This document shows positions 28,128 through 37,765 of a stretch of 64,000 nt of DNA, piece after piece. A program made the translations under genes and the position numbers. The DNA comes from Calothrix sp. PCC 7716 (GTDB lineage: Bacteria; Cyanobacteriota; Cyanobacteriia; Cyanobacteriales; Nostocaceae). Where the stretch lies: the NCBI RefSeq assembly GCF_019977735.1, contig NZ_AP025018.1:3100001-3164000 (forward strand), in the 5' to 3' direction. The notes beneath the pieces were generated by a model. The model was not told where the DNA came from and did not search any database. It was given only the letters and a program-made list of their open reading frames with translations. The stretch's first letter is position 1. Every line of letters starts with the position of its first letter.

Positions 28128-28844
28128 ATGCGAATTAATCAATTAAAAACAGGCTTGATAGCGTTTAGCCTTACAATAGCTGCTACCTCTGCGGGTTTGT
28201 TAACTGCTTGTTCCACAACTGCATCTCAAAATCAGGTTCAATCAAATAATACCACTGCTACCGAAGCTACTAACAAGCAAGTGGCTCAAGGGAATATGAA
28301 TCATGATGGGATGCATCATAGCGGCATGAACCACAACATGGATTTAGGTCCAACTGATATAAACTACGATTTGCGATTCATTGATGGGATGATTCCCCAT
28401 CATCAGGGTGCAGTTGTCATGGCGCAAGAAGCTTTGCAAAAGTCAAAACGTCCAGAAATTAAAAAGCTGGCAAACGAAATAATAAAAGCTCAAGATAAGG
28501 AAATTGCTGAATTAAAACAGTGGCGCAAGGCATGGTATCCAACAGCACCCAACGAACCTCAAGCTTGGCACGCCGAAATGAAACATATGATGGCGATGAC
28601 TCCCGAACAAATCAAAGCAATGCGGATGGATATGGATTTGGGTGAAAGTAATGCAGAATTTGACCTGCGCTTTATTAATGCGATGATTCCTCATCATGAG
28701 GGGGCTGTTGTCATGGCAAGAGATGCTCTAAATAAGTCTAAACGCCCAGAAATTACAAAACTTGCTCAAGCAATTATTTCTAGCCAAGAAGCAGAAATTA
28801 ATCAAATGAAACAGTGGCGCCAAGCTTGGTATGGTAAAAAGTAG
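28128..28844 (+). CDS. DUF305 lipoprotein, CopM-like
   Basis: 238 residues. A lipoprotein signal ends in LLTAC (about residue 28). A Met/His-rich stretch (NMNHDGMHHSGMNHNMDL, about 60-80) follows, then two DUF305 halves, each with DLRFIDGMIPHHQGAVVMA-type motifs (second: DLRFINAMIPHHEGAVVMA) and a KQWR ending. In Synechocystis the DUF305 protein CopM binds copper outside the cytoplasm and supports copper tolerance; the Met/His stretch here fits that role. Copper genes occur on the far side of the CRISPR locus. Confidence 0.85.
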   Translation: MRINQLKTGLIAFSLTIAATSAGLLTACSTTASQNQVQSNNTTATEATNKQVAQGNMNHDGMHHSGMNHNMDLGPTDINYDLRFIDGMIPHHQGAVVMAQEALQKSKRPEIKKLANEIIKAQDKEIAELKQWRKAWYPTAPNEPQAWHAEMKHMMAMTPEQIKAMRMDMDLGESNAEFDLRFINAMIPHHEGAVVMARDALNKSKRPEITKLAQAIISSQEAEINQMKQWRQAWYGKK

Positions 28845-28961
28845 GCTATATCAATAACCCCCAAACTTTGGGGGTAAATTCTACTCTTTATCATCTTCTT
28901 TTTGAAATTCATTTATAGCTAATTTAATTTCCTCTGCTGTAACATCCTCTTGATCACTCTG

Positions 28962-29128
28962 AGAGGTTGTTTGAAAAGTGTTGTTTTATGTCATGCTGAG
29001 GAACGAAGCATCTCAGTGTACAAGCTCAAACCCTAGATTCTACCCTTCGGGAAAACTCCGTTTACGTTCCGTAAGACTCCACTCGCTTGGGACAATTTAC
29101 ACCTTATCTGACTTTTCAAACATCCTCT
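28962..29128. mobile_element. MITE-like element, about 167 bp
   Basis: Ends AGAGGTTGTTTGAAAAGT and ACTTTTCAAACATCCTCT are imperfect inverted repeats, closely related to the ends of 6167-6321. The interior carries TGTCATGCTGAGGAACG and a CCCTTCGGGAAAACTCCG unit shared with other repeats in this window. No ORF. Confidence 0.6.
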
Positions 29129-29149
29129 GAGAATATATTAGTAAAAGTA

Positions 29150-29379
29150 TAACAATTTCCCTTTCTAAATATCACTGTTAAGAATTCTTACTTTAAAAAC
29201 AGTATTCCTGTTCCAGCAATTTGATTACCAACAAAATCTCCTATTTCTAATTGTGCTATTGTTGGTTGAATATCAGAACGAACACTACGATACTTTTTAG
29301 ATAAAGTACGTAGACGACGCTTAAATTCATCTGTAAATTTAACTTGAACTGGAGGCTGCTTACTCTGCATATATATCAT
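29150..29379 (-). pseudogene. RelE/ParE-type toxin, frameshifted
   Basis: The intact part reads VQVKFTDEFKRRLRTLSKKYRSV and then VGNQIAGTG, the start of a RelE/ParE-family toxin. The frame then shifts: after GTG the original sense continues in another frame as KVRILNSDI, a TAG, then KGK, matching the usual family continuation. The remaining 63-residue ORF lacks the C-terminal catalytic strands, so the toxin is most likely dead. It overlaps the antitoxin gene by 20 bp, the normal layout of such pairs. Confidence 0.72.
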
Positions 29380-29602
29380 CCCAAAGTTCTGATATTGGTC
29401 TGGTTTGTCCAGATGAAGCTTGCTGCAATGAAGTGCGAAGACTATTTAATATAGATTCTTTTGACTCAAAGTCAGAATCTATTTCCGAATCTACAAACTG
29501 CACAATTACTTTGACACGACTATGCTTTGTAACTGCTAATGGTTCATCTAGGTACAGCAAACCATTTTCGTCAACGCTTCCCATAACTTCTTGCTTTCTC
29601 AT
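29360..29602 (-). CDS. Antitoxin of a type II toxin-antitoxin pair
   Basis: 80 residues. The N-terminus MGSVDENGLLYLDEPLAV with RVKVIVQFVD resembles short AbrB-like or cyanobacterial antitoxins, and the acidic tail ending PISELWDDIYAE would wrap the toxin. It is directly upstream of, and overlaps, the decayed RelE-like gene. With the toxin lost, it may remain as an orphan repressor or be on its way out. Confidence 0.65.
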   Translation of the reverse strand: MRKQEVMGSVDENGLLYLDEPLAVTKHSRVKVIVQFVDSEIDSDFESKESILNSLRTSLQQASSGQTRPISELWDDIYAE

Positions 29603-29814
29603 ATGCGCGCAGGTAGGGTATATGGTGATTTGTTTGTCTATATTGAATATTGTAATAATTATATACTATAAAAGCGAAGAATCTTTCTGTTTGCCTCATA
29701 TCCAAGGTAGGGAGCAATTTCATCTTGATTTCATATCTATCTGCAAAGCTTTAGAGTAGGTGCGAGTTCCCCAACGCGCGCACCCTAATAACCAAAGGAC
29801 ACTGCAAACGCACG

Positions 29815-30237
29815 ATGAGACCCTCTAACCGTAACCAACCACAAAAAGTAATTTATCGTCTTTCTGGCACGCTCATCAACTTGTTATTACTGGCAAGTCC
29901 AGCAGTTGTTTTGGCACATGGAGGACATGGGAATGAATTTAAAAGCGGTGGTGATACAGCAACCCCCAGTTCAGTAGAAGTTGACACTGATACAGCTAAC
30001 CGACTAGGTATTAAAACCGAATTAGTTAAGCGTCAACCATTAGCAGTAGGTATTAAAACTACCGGACAAATTGAAACATTACCCAGCCAAAAAGTAGAAG
30101 TTACTACTCCAATAACTGGCGCCAAAGTGGTTGAGTTATTATTAGAACCAGGCGCCACAGTTACACTCATGTCAACCCGTTGCTGTGTTAACAAGTCCTG
30201 GCAAATACACTTAGAAGATATTTGTATAGCATCTTAA
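29815..30237 (+). pseudogene. Truncated RND/CusB-type metal efflux adaptor
   Basis: 140 residues. The first 116 match the beginning of a periplasmic adaptor of the HlyD/CusB kind: signal peptide (cut near VVLAHG), His-rich GHGGHGNEF-like start, VEVDTDTANRLGIKTELVKR, TTGQIETLPSQKVEVT and GAKVVELLLEPGATV. After this point the expected lipoyl and barrel domains are absent and about 24 unrelated codons lead to a stop. The break lies just left of the CRISPR locus, so the event that placed the locus may also have cut this gene. CopB-like adaptors act with CopA/CusA pumps in copper export. Confidence 0.75.
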
Positions 30238-30291
30238 GTAAAGCTTTGAATCAAACAAATTGATTTTTAAAATCAACTTTACAAAACGAAA

Positions 30292-30486
30292 TTATCGATT
30301 GAGTTTGCTTTCTTGAATTAAGTAATTTTCTTGCTCTCGAATCTCATCCCAATTAATTACAGCGACCCAAACATTTTCTTCGGTAGAGTACCTAACAATT
30401 CCATCAACTTCTAAATCTTCACTGTATAGTGTTAATTCTTGAGCATCTTGCAACCAAATTTTTTGGCGGTTTAAACACATTGCCAA
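30292..30486 (-). CDS. Hypothetical small protein beside the CRISPR array
   Basis: 64 residues, acidic, with DLEVDGIVRYSTEENVWVAVINWDEI. It reads like a conserved cyanobacterial small protein, but no family is recognised. It ends the cassette left of array 1 and points away from it. A weak start context makes the exact N-terminus uncertain (M1 or M3). Confidence 0.45.
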   Translation of the reverse strand: MAMCLNRQKIWLQDAQELTLYSEDLEVDGIVRYSTEENVWVAVINWDEIREQENYLIQESKLNR

Positions 30487-30513
30487 CAGAATCTAGAATA
30501 GTGGCGCCTGTAT

Positions 30514-32259
30514 GTGATCAACGCCTTACGGCATCTAAGGTTTAAACACTTTAATTTCAAAGGATTGGAGAACAGCGCAATAATATTGTGATCAACGCCT
30601 TACGGCATCTAAGGTTTAAACACACCTCTTTAATTGCTATAACTCTTTTAACTTAATAGTGATCAACGCCTTACGGCATCTAAGGTTTAAACACATACTC
30701 AACAAACATAGACGAAATTATAGAAACAAGTGATCAACGCCTTACGGCATCTAAGGTTTAAACACAAATCACCACCACTAGCAGAAATCACCTGATAAAG
30801 AGTGATCAACGCCTTACGGCATCTAAGGTTTAAACACTATAAAATCAGCAAAATCAGCAAAAGTAGATTCTAGTGATCAACGCCTTACGGCATCTAAGGT
30901 TTAAACACTACTTGAAACTGTGGGCATTGTTCTCCGACTCCTGGTGATCAACGCCTTACGGCATCTAAGGTTTAAACACAGCAAATAATCGACCTTTAGG
31001 CGAGCGTGAATTTTGTGATCAACGCCTTACGGCATCTAAGGTTTAAACACAACAAAAGCTATGGAGCATGTAACACCTGATAGTGATCAACGCCTTACGG
31101 CATCTAAGGTTTAAACACTCGATTCTCTGCTTATATTGTTAACAGGTTCAAGCAAGTGATCAACGCCTTACGGCATCTAAGGTTTAAACACCAGCATATT
31201 TGTAAACCCAAACTTCACAGGAAGTAAGTGATCAACGCCTTACGGCATCTAAGGTTTAAACACGAATTGAGTTGAAAGTTTTATTGATATTCCTATTAGT
31301 GATCAACGCCTTACGGCATCTAAGGTTTAAACACTGATTTAAAGAGGCTGAGGAATAGCAATCAGTTTTCGTGATCAACGCCTTACGGCATCTAAGGTTT
31401 AAACACATTCTACCGATGCTTTCGGTAGCAACGACTGTGAGGTGATCAACGCCTTACGGCATCTAAGGTTTAAACACGTGTCCTTCACACTGTCTTTTCT
31501 GGATTAGACTAAGTGATCAACGCCTTACGGCATCTAAGGTTTAAACACATAATGCTCTATGTCCTAATAAAACTATTTCACTTTGTGATCAACGCCTTAC
31601 GGCATCTAAGGTTTAAACACCAATCCTGTTTACGGTAATTGTTGTTCCGGTTATGTGATCAACGCCTTACGGCATCTAAGGTTTAAACACATCTTACACA
31701 AGATACTTTTTGATTGCTGACGTATGGTGATCAACGCCTTACGGCATCTAAGGTTTAAACACCCGTTAACTTCTTTGTAGCCTATAATCTTGAAACTCTG
31801 TGATCAACGCCTTACGGCATCTAAGGTTTAAACACTGCATTGCCGTACCAAAAGCATTGATACCGCTTGGTGATCAACGCCTTACGGCATCTAAGGTTTA
31901 AACACCTTTTGGGACGAGGAAGAGAAGGTATTAGCGTACGTGATCAACGCCTTACGGCATCTAAGGTTTAAACACCGCACGCGCGCACCTCACGCGATAG
32001 CGAAGGAATGTGATCAACGCCTTACGGCATCTAAGGTTTAAACACGATTAGGATGCGACAATACAAGACAAGCTACAATAGTGATCAACGCCTTACGGCA
32101 TCTAAGGTTTAAACACACTTAGACCCGCGCGTTAAGGGTGAAATTAACAATGTGATCAACGCCTTACGGCATCTAAGGTTTAAACACTAAACTTGGTTTG
32201 CCTTGAACTGTTCCGTTTTTCAAGTGATCAACGCCTTACGGCATCTAAGGTTTAAACAC
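30514..32259 (-). CRISPR. CRISPR array 1: 25 repeats, 24 spacers
   Basis: The 36-bp repeat reads GTGATCAACGCCTTACGGCA then TCTAAGGTTTAAACAC on the plus strand, identical in all 25 copies counted (first 30514-30549, last 32224-32259). Spacers are about 32-38 bp. The leader lies on the right, next to cas2, so the array is transcribed leftwards and the working repeat is the reverse complement, beginning GTGTTTAAACC with a CCTTA...TAAGG stem. Uniform repeats up to the far end suggest an active array. Confidence 0.98.
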
Positions 32260-32430
32260 AGCGACGGCTGAAAGGCTTGAATGGCAATCGCTCTAGTCCA
32301 AGTTTACAAGTACCTCCTGAAAAAACCAATAACAAACTAAAATTTTTCAATTTTTCCTTAATTCCTGGCTGAGTTTATTGGCTAAAACCCTTGATATAAG
32401 GGTGTTTGAAAATTTTGCAAGCACCTCTGG
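32260..32430 (-). promoter_or_regulatory. Leader of CRISPR array 1
   Basis: AT-rich sequence between array 1 and cas2. Read on the minus strand it carries AGGTGCTTGCAAAAT (32412-32426) and AGGTACTTGTAAAC (32302-32315), 111 bp apart, with the second 42 bp from the first repeat. The leader of array 2 has the same two motifs at almost the same spacing. Confidence 0.75.
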
Positions 32431-32522
32431 GAGCGTCAAAATACCTCAAATCTTGTAGTGGCAAAGGTTTCAGGGATTACATCCGCTTTGATTACCCCAA
32501 CAAACAGAGATGCTTGTATTTT

Positions 32523-32816
32523 TCAGATAATCAAGTAAGGCTTACCTGTATTTTCCCATGCACCTGGTCGATTATATTTGGGTATGTCTTCCAAACATCT
32601 GTTACTCAAGCGCACAAATAAAATGCTGTCTTCCTTTGCCAAAATTGTCTCTAATTCCCAACGCAGTTTTTCGCGATTGCGCTGATTAAGAATACATCGA
32701 AAAATTGAATATTGTATTCTTTCCCCATGTCCTTGTAACAAACCGTAAGCTTTGCGCCAGCGTTTCTGGTTACGAATGTCGTAGCAAATCAAGTATATAT
32801 GTTGTGCTTCACCCAT
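32523..32816 (-). CDS. cas2: Cas2
   Basis: 97 residues from ATG 32816; an upstream TTG at 32840 is possible. The first strand HIYLICYDI carries the conserved Asp, followed by RRWRKAYGLLQGHGERIQYSIF-type motifs, seen as GHGERIQYSIFRC. Cas2 forms the adaptation complex with Cas1 and measures and holds prespacers. It follows the cas4/cas1 fusion by about 30 bp and is the last gene of the operon; the leader of array 1 lies directly beyond it. Confidence 0.93.
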   Translation of the reverse strand: MGEAQHIYLICYDIRNQKRWRKAYGLLQGHGERIQYSIFRCILNQRNREKLRWELETILAKEDSILFVRLSNRCLEDIPKYNRPGAWENTGKPYLII

Positions 32817-32846
32817 GATTCTACCAATCCAAAATCTCAAATCGCT

Positions 32847-34511
32847 TTACCGTACAATCAACTGACCAAACAAACCACCTTCACCCATCCATTCTTTTTC
32901 CAACAGTCGCACTTCTAACTCCAGCAAGCGACGGTAGGTAAGTGAGTAACCTGTTGCTGGATGCTTCCAGGTTTCCTGCTTACGGTTTTCGTAAAGTTCT
33001 ACGAATTTGCGTTTACCAGTTTCGCTCAACCAAACTTGTTTCCCACGGATATCAAAATCTGCTTTCACGTCCCACTGGTTGCGGTTGACAGAAGCCATTA
33101 CGGTCATGTCTACTAAGGGAACTCGGAAAATTTCCATTAAATCTAAAGCTAATGGTGCAGCTTGAGAGCGAGGTTGATGGTAAAAACCTAATGCTGGTTC
33201 TAGTCCAACTGTTAATATTGCGTTCATCACGTCTTTGATGAGCAAAGAATAACCAAAACCTAGCATGGCGTTGAATCTATCTCTAGGTGGGCGCCGATTT
33301 CTGCTGTCGAAGAGCATTTCCCGTGGTGCGTCTGGTGAAATTAAATCGGCTAAAGCGTCAAAGTAAAGTGCCGCCAAATTTCCTTCGTACCCTAACAGCG
33401 ATTGCAAAGATTTTGCTTGGGGAACAAGTTTAAGGACAGCTTTCATTTGTTCGGTCGCTTTTGTCAATTTTTCGTTAGCTTTGGCTTTACCTTTCCCACG
33501 CATCAAGAATTTACGCTGTCCTTGCGCGCGGCAAATCACTAGTTTACGTGCCAACTCTAAGCAAGTATTGGAATCAGAAAGTGCTGTGTATTGATGAATT
33601 CGACGTTGAATACTACCTTGACGAGTATCAAAACTACCCAGATATCGCCCTCCACCGGAGATAAAATGTATACCAATTCCTTGCTCGCGGCAAAAATGTA
33701 GTGCTTGGGTAGAAATTTGTGAAAAGCTGTGCAATACTAACTGCCCTATCTGACGCGCGGGAATAATTTCTACAGGTTGGTTGCGACGGGCAATTTTGAT
33801 TTGTTCTCCAGTTCTACCAACACTAGTTCCTGGTTCGATAACGTGAATTATTTGCCTATCGTCATCTTCAGGAAATAAACGGATTGGTTGCCACTCGCGA
33901 TCATGTGCAAGTCGCGCTTCTTCGGGTAAGCATACTGGAGCAAGGGAACAACGCGCGCATAAACGTTCGTTATCGGTTACTGGTGGTCGGTGAGTAGATT
34001 GTTTAAGTTTACGTGCTGTTTCAATTGCTTGTTGTACTGCTGCACGTCCTGCATCATCAAGAGGTACGTGAACCAGTACATTATCAGCATGGTAGCGAAT
34101 GCGACCTTCTTTAATAGGTAAACCAAGGGCTGATTCGAGTAAACAGCAATAAGCAAGGATTTGTAATTTATCGCTTTCCCAGGCTTGAGGTTGTTTATTT
34201 TCATCACGGTGACACTTACCGCGTTTGTGTTCGTAGGGTATAGTTTCGCCATTGCGGGTACGCAGTGCATCAACTCGTCCGCGAATACCTAATTCTTCGC
34301 TAACAAGAAATAATTCTTCCCAGTCTTCATCTTCTTGCTTTTCCAGTTCTGCGTGTAACCTACGTCCTGCAAATACTGCAGCATCTTGTGTATAAAGTTC
34401 TTCGACTTCTTCGAGGTAAAAAAGTCGAGGACAGTAGGCAAGAGCATGAAGAGCAGAAACACGAATTGTTTCTAATTTGGTGGCAAGTTCGAGATGTTCG
34501 ATAGTTTGCAT
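32847..34511 (-). CDS. cas4-cas1: Cas4-Cas1 fusion
   Basis: 554 residues. The N-terminal 200 are Cas4: ALAYCPRLFYLE with the first Cys, YEHKRGK of the RecB nuclease fold, and CARCSLAPVC with the three iron-sulphur Cys. From about 225 on it is Cas1 with the metal-binding Glu in LLGYEGNLAALYF, His in GFYHQPRS and Asp in ALDLMEIF. Cas1 integrates spacers and Cas4 trims prespacers and helps select the PAM end. The fusion is typical of the MYXAN-type systems. A degenerate CRISPR repeat lies between this gene and cas5. Confidence 0.96.
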   Translation of the reverse strand: MQTIEHLELATKLETIRVSALHALAYCPRLFYLEEVEELYTQDAAVFAGRRLHAELEKQEDEDWEELFLVSEELGIRGRVDALRTRNGETIPYEHKRGKCHRDENKQPQAWESDKLQILAYCCLLESALGLPIKEGRIRYHADNVLVHVPLDDAGRAAVQQAIETARKLKQSTHRPPVTDNERLCARCSLAPVCLPEEARLAHDREWQPIRLFPEDDDRQIIHVIEPGTSVGRTGEQIKIARRNQPVEIIPARQIGQLVLHSFSQISTQALHFCREQGIGIHFISGGGRYLGSFDTRQGSIQRRIHQYTALSDSNTCLELARKLVICRAQGQRKFLMRGKGKAKANEKLTKATEQMKAVLKLVPQAKSLQSLLGYEGNLAALYFDALADLISPDAPREMLFDSRNRRPPRDRFNAMLGFGYSLLIKDVMNAILTVGLEPALGFYHQPRSQAAPLALDLMEIFRVPLVDMTVMASVNRNQWDVKADFDIRGKQVWLSETGKRKFVELYENRKQETWKHPATGYSLTYRRLLELEVRLLEKEWMGEGGLFGQLIVR

Positions 34512-34532
34512 ATATGTCTATAAGGTAATTGT

Positions 34533-34557
34533 TTCGGCGCCTTACGACATCTGAGGT
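34533..34557 (-). repeat. Solo degenerate CRISPR repeat between cas5 and cas4-cas1
   Basis: CGCCTTACGACATCTGAGGTT matches the centre of array 1's repeat (CGCCTTACGGCATCTAAGGTT) at 19 of 21 positions. It lies in the 55-bp gap inside the operon, so it would be present in the cas transcript. Confidence 0.7.
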
Positions 34558-34566
34558 TAATAATCA

Positions 34567-35214
34567 TTAGTTTGGTTGGATTACCGTCCAAGCGGACTGA
34601 GGAAGAACATTGTCTGATGGTTCAAGTATTAAATACCTTTTCCATCGCGTACCCTTGGAACCAACATGGTCTACCCAATAGGGTAATGTTAATAACCCAT
34701 CCTCATCTTGCACTAACCATTGCAAAGATTGACTTTGATAGTTTTCTTGCAATATTGTTACAGAATTTACTAAATCTCGGCTCTCTCCCAAGCATAAACC
34801 ACCAAAACGGTTTATAGAAGCCGGATTTACAAATGCTTGTTGTAATCGTTCTGATAATGTTGGTTGTGATTTATCTTCTTGGGAATTAATCAAAGTAATA
34901 AATCGAACATTAGTCAGTAATTCTTGATAATCAGGTCTAGCATTGGTTGGGTCATGAATGTCTTTTTTCTTAAAACGGCGAAAAGTACGAATAACCGTTG
35001 ATTTCTGAGGTTGAGTGAGAAGAGCAATCGCAATCTTCACACCACAATGTTTATATCTGTCCATTTCCCCTACAATTGACAATAACATGCCGTAAACAGT
35101 CGATGGTGGGGGTGCTAAATAAGTTTGAGCATATTCCCTTGCGCTTGATTGACGAAAGCAAGCGATGGGAACTTCAATTTCTAATGCCAAAATTTTATTG
35201 GTTGCTGTTGTCAT
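34567..35214 (-). CDS. cas5: Cas5, MYXAN type (DevS)
   Basis: 215 residues. The N-terminal ferredoxin-like fold shows ALEIEVPIACFRQSSAREYAQTY with PPPSTVYGMLLSIVG, the usual Cas5 glycine-containing turn region; a basic RTFRRFKKKD stretch and FGGLCLGESRDLVN follow. Cas5 caps the 5' handle of the crRNA in Cascade. Its start overlaps the cas7 stop by 4 bp, indicating tight translational coupling. Confidence 0.9.
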   Translation of the reverse strand: MTTATNKILALEIEVPIACFRQSSAREYAQTYLAPPPSTVYGMLLSIVGEMDRYKHCGVKIAIALLTQPQKSTVIRTFRRFKKKDIHDPTNARPDYQELLTNVRFITLINSQEDKSQPTLSERLQQAFVNPASINRFGGLCLGESRDLVNSVTILQENYQSQSLQWLVQDEDGLLTLPYWVDHVGSKGTRWKRYLILEPSDNVLPQSAWTVIQPN

Positions 35215-36137
35215 CGGCTTAACTCTAATTGTGGCAATTTTAAATCTCTGGCAATCACTTGTTTAATACCTTGTACAGATGATTTTATTCCAGAAAAAAT
35301 ATGAACTCCACTATCTTTAAGTTTTTTTACTTCCTCAGATTCTGTGACGGCGCCAGCTATCCATAATTCTTGGGGATCAATATCCTGGTTTTTGACTTTT
35401 CTAATTAATCCTCCGATTGATATTTCTCTTTCATTCTCTTCAAAACAGTACAAGATACGAGGTGAAAAATCATGTGTCCATCTTAAAACTAAACTTTCAG
35501 GAGAAAAATCATAGAGAAAGCGTGAATGATTACCTGCAACTTCTCCCAAGGAATTTAAACCATCTAATACAGCCAGAATGCGAGATTTTTCTTTTAGTCT
35601 TTCTGGAGTTAGCGCAAACCCGTATTGATAAGAAGTTGCATGAACTTCTGTACCATAAAGTGAAGTTCTACTTTTTTTACCGCTTGCAGCATTAAAGGTT
35701 AAATCTCCACTAAAAGGTGTTGTGGAAATAGCACGAGTTACTTCTAAAACCCCTCGTTTTGCTGTTGTACTACCTTTAGGTGCAGCAGCTTTTTTGCCTT
35801 TTACTTTTGGTTCATCAGATGCTTCTGCTTTCGCAGCTTCCGCACGCATAAAACCTAAAACATCATCATCAATAAAAATCGTATCATCAAAATTTTCATT
35901 CTGCCAAATATTATCATTAGCATCATCATCCCAACGACGATTTACTTGATAGCTATTACCACAGGTTTGCCAATAATAACGTAATGCCCAGCGAATCGCT
36001 TCTGCGGAAACAGTTGTATGTACCTCTCCCTTCCAGAGAATTTTTTGAAGAGTAGTAATATTTCCTTCGTTTTCTCCTCTATTGTTTGCAGCAGTACCGT
36101 AACTAGTCAAGATGTTCCCAAATAAATGAAATGACAC
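35211..36137 (-). CDS. cas7: Cas7, MYXAN type (DevR)
   Basis: 308 residues from GTG 36137, chosen because AAAGGAG lies at proper spacing and the protein then starts like DevR (HLFGNILTSYGTAANNRGEN, then EGNITTLQKILWKGEVHTT); a longer frame opens upstream at 36206. The conserved RWALRYYWQ and the later ALTPERLKEKSRIL, DGLNSLGEVAGNHSRF are family features. Cas7 forms the crRNA-binding backbone of the interference complex. A lysine-rich insert (KVKGKKAAAPKG) lies in the middle. Confidence 0.92.
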   Translation of the reverse strand: MSFHLFGNILTSYGTAANNRGENEGNITTLQKILWKGEVHTTVSAEAIRWALRYYWQTCGNSYQVNRRWDDDANDNIWQNENFDDTIFIDDDVLGFMRAEAAKAEASDEPKVKGKKAAAPKGSTTAKRGVLEVTRAISTTPFSGDLTFNAASGKKSRTSLYGTEVHATSYQYGFALTPERLKEKSRILAVLDGLNSLGEVAGNHSRFLYDFSPESLVLRWTHDFSPRILYCFEENEREISIGGLIRKVKNQDIDPQELWIAGAVTESEEVKKLKDSGVHIFSGIKSSVQGIKQVIARDLKLPQLELSR

Positions 36138-36211
36138 TTTACAATCTCCTTTTAAAAATTGAAATGCTTGCTTGTAGTAGCGCTTTAGTACTTTGCTTGG
36201 TAACAAGAGGA

Positions 36212-37765
36212 TTAAATGCCAATATCAATAATACTTTCATCAGAAGCATTCTCATTAGCATTACTATCTTGGTTTAAATTTCCCTTGTCTTTATTAAAAT
36301 CTCCCTTACCTTTATAACTAGCTAATGCCAGCAAAGCTAAATCTCTAGACTTCTTCCAATTTTTTTCTAACATGACAAAATCGATCAATTCTTCCCAATG
36401 TTCCTGTAAAGTTGGTATTTTTCCCGCTCTTGACCAAAAATCAGTAATAAATTCTCGAAATGTTTCAGAATTCTTACATCGACCTAAACCGGTTCTAATA
36501 CGCACTGTCTCTCGATCAAAATTGGGTGATTCCCCTCTTTTAGTTGCCACGTCTGAGATTCTTCCGAAAGTATAATTAATAGCTTCATGGCAAGCTTTAA
36601 CGAATAGTTTTTCTCGTTCATCTGATTGAATTTTTTGAATCACGTGATATAGTCCTCCCCTTTCATAAGCTAACTTTTGGAAAAGCTCATTACTATTTAC
36701 TTTATCCGAAATTCCAGAATACCAAGGCAGATTTTTGGCTAAGTTCTCAGCAATTAATTCCTTTGCAAAGCTTGTAGCAACAAATCCCCCATCTTTACCC
36801 GCAATCGCTTTATCTTTTAACCAGTCATCACAAACTTGATAGTTATGACAAACTTCGTCGGTTACTTCTACTATATACAAATCTGTACGGGTTTTTTGTT
36901 GGGTTGACCATGCAACAGTTCCTAATGTCAAAACTTGGCAGCGCTGTACACCAAAAATTTGAGTAATGTTTACGGTTGCATCCAAAGTCAAAAATCTTAA
37001 ACCAGCATCACCCAAACCAGAAGCATGAAAGTCTTTATAAATTGCATTTCTTAGATTTTGATTTTGACGATACTGAGCATATTTTTCTAAATCAGTTATT
37101 TCTGGAATCACCAAAGCGTATTGCGCCTGTTTGTCTCGTAACTTAGATTTCAGGATGTAGTAATAACAGGCAACAGGTGCAAATAATAAGACGAAAGCAT
37201 TTTCTGAGAGTTCTTCAAAACTTGTATCAGAACTAAAAGCAACATGTTTTACTGCTGCACCAGGATTTAACCAACCCGCAACACTAATAGGTTTTGTTGA
37301 TAGTTTCCCGTTTCTATCACATAAATTACCAGCAAACTCTTGATAAACATAGTTTTGTAGACTTTTATATTTTACTTGAATTTCTGGTTCATTTTCGCCT
37401 AAAGATAAAGATTTTGTTACAACTCCATCAGATTTATGAGTACTAGTATGTTGTAAAAGCGTTCCTAAAATACCTTGATGTACTATTATCTGTGCATCTT
37501 CACGCATGGATTGCGAATCTAACCCACGTAATGCGATAATACCATTATTTAATTGAAAAGACTCTTTGAGTAACCATTCCAAAACATCTTGATCATTTCC
37601 ATCACAGCTTAATTTTACTTGGCGGGGACTTCGTTGCCAATTTAATCCCAATGGTACTTCTACTTTTTCTTTTTCTAATTGCTTTAAAGTCATCCATAAC
37701 CCAGCTAAACCAGCACGATGCAGCAAGGTAAAACTAGGATTACCCAAATCTAATTCTAGATTCAC
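36212..37765 (-). CDS. cas8: Cas8-type large subunit, Cmx8
   Basis: 517 residues, overlapping the cas3 stop by 4 bp. It begins NLELDLGNPSFTLLHRAGLAGLWMTL, given here as LDLGNPSFTLLHRAGLAGLW, the opening of the Cmx8/Csx13-type large subunit of MYXAN systems. Later parts contain GGLYHVIQKI and an asparagine-rich acidic tail. The large subunit normally recognises the PAM and recruits Cas3. Sequence conservation in this family is low, so the assignment rests on the N-terminus and on position between cas3 and cas7. Confidence 0.85.
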   Translation of the reverse strand: MNLELDLGNPSFTLLHRAGLAGLWMTLKQLEKEKVEVPLGLNWQRSPRQVKLSCDGNDQDVLEWLLKESFQLNNGIIALRGLDSQSMREDAQIIVHQGILGTLLQHTSTHKSDGVVTKSLSLGENEPEIQVKYKSLQNYVYQEFAGNLCDRNGKLSTKPISVAGWLNPGAAVKHVAFSSDTSFEELSENAFVLLFAPVACYYYILKSKLRDKQAQYALVIPEITDLEKYAQYRQNQNLRNAIYKDFHASGLGDAGLRFLTLDATVNITQIFGVQRCQVLTLGTVAWSTQQKTRTDLYIVEVTDEVCHNYQVCDDWLKDKAIAGKDGGFVATSFAKELIAENLAKNLPWYSGISDKVNSNELFQKLAYERGGLYHVIQKIQSDEREKLFVKACHEAINYTFGRISDVATKRGESPNFDRETVRIRTGLGRCKNSETFREFITDFWSRAGKIPTLQEHWEELIDFVMLEKNWKKSRDLALLALASYKGKGDFNKDKGNLNQDSNANENASDESIIDIGI

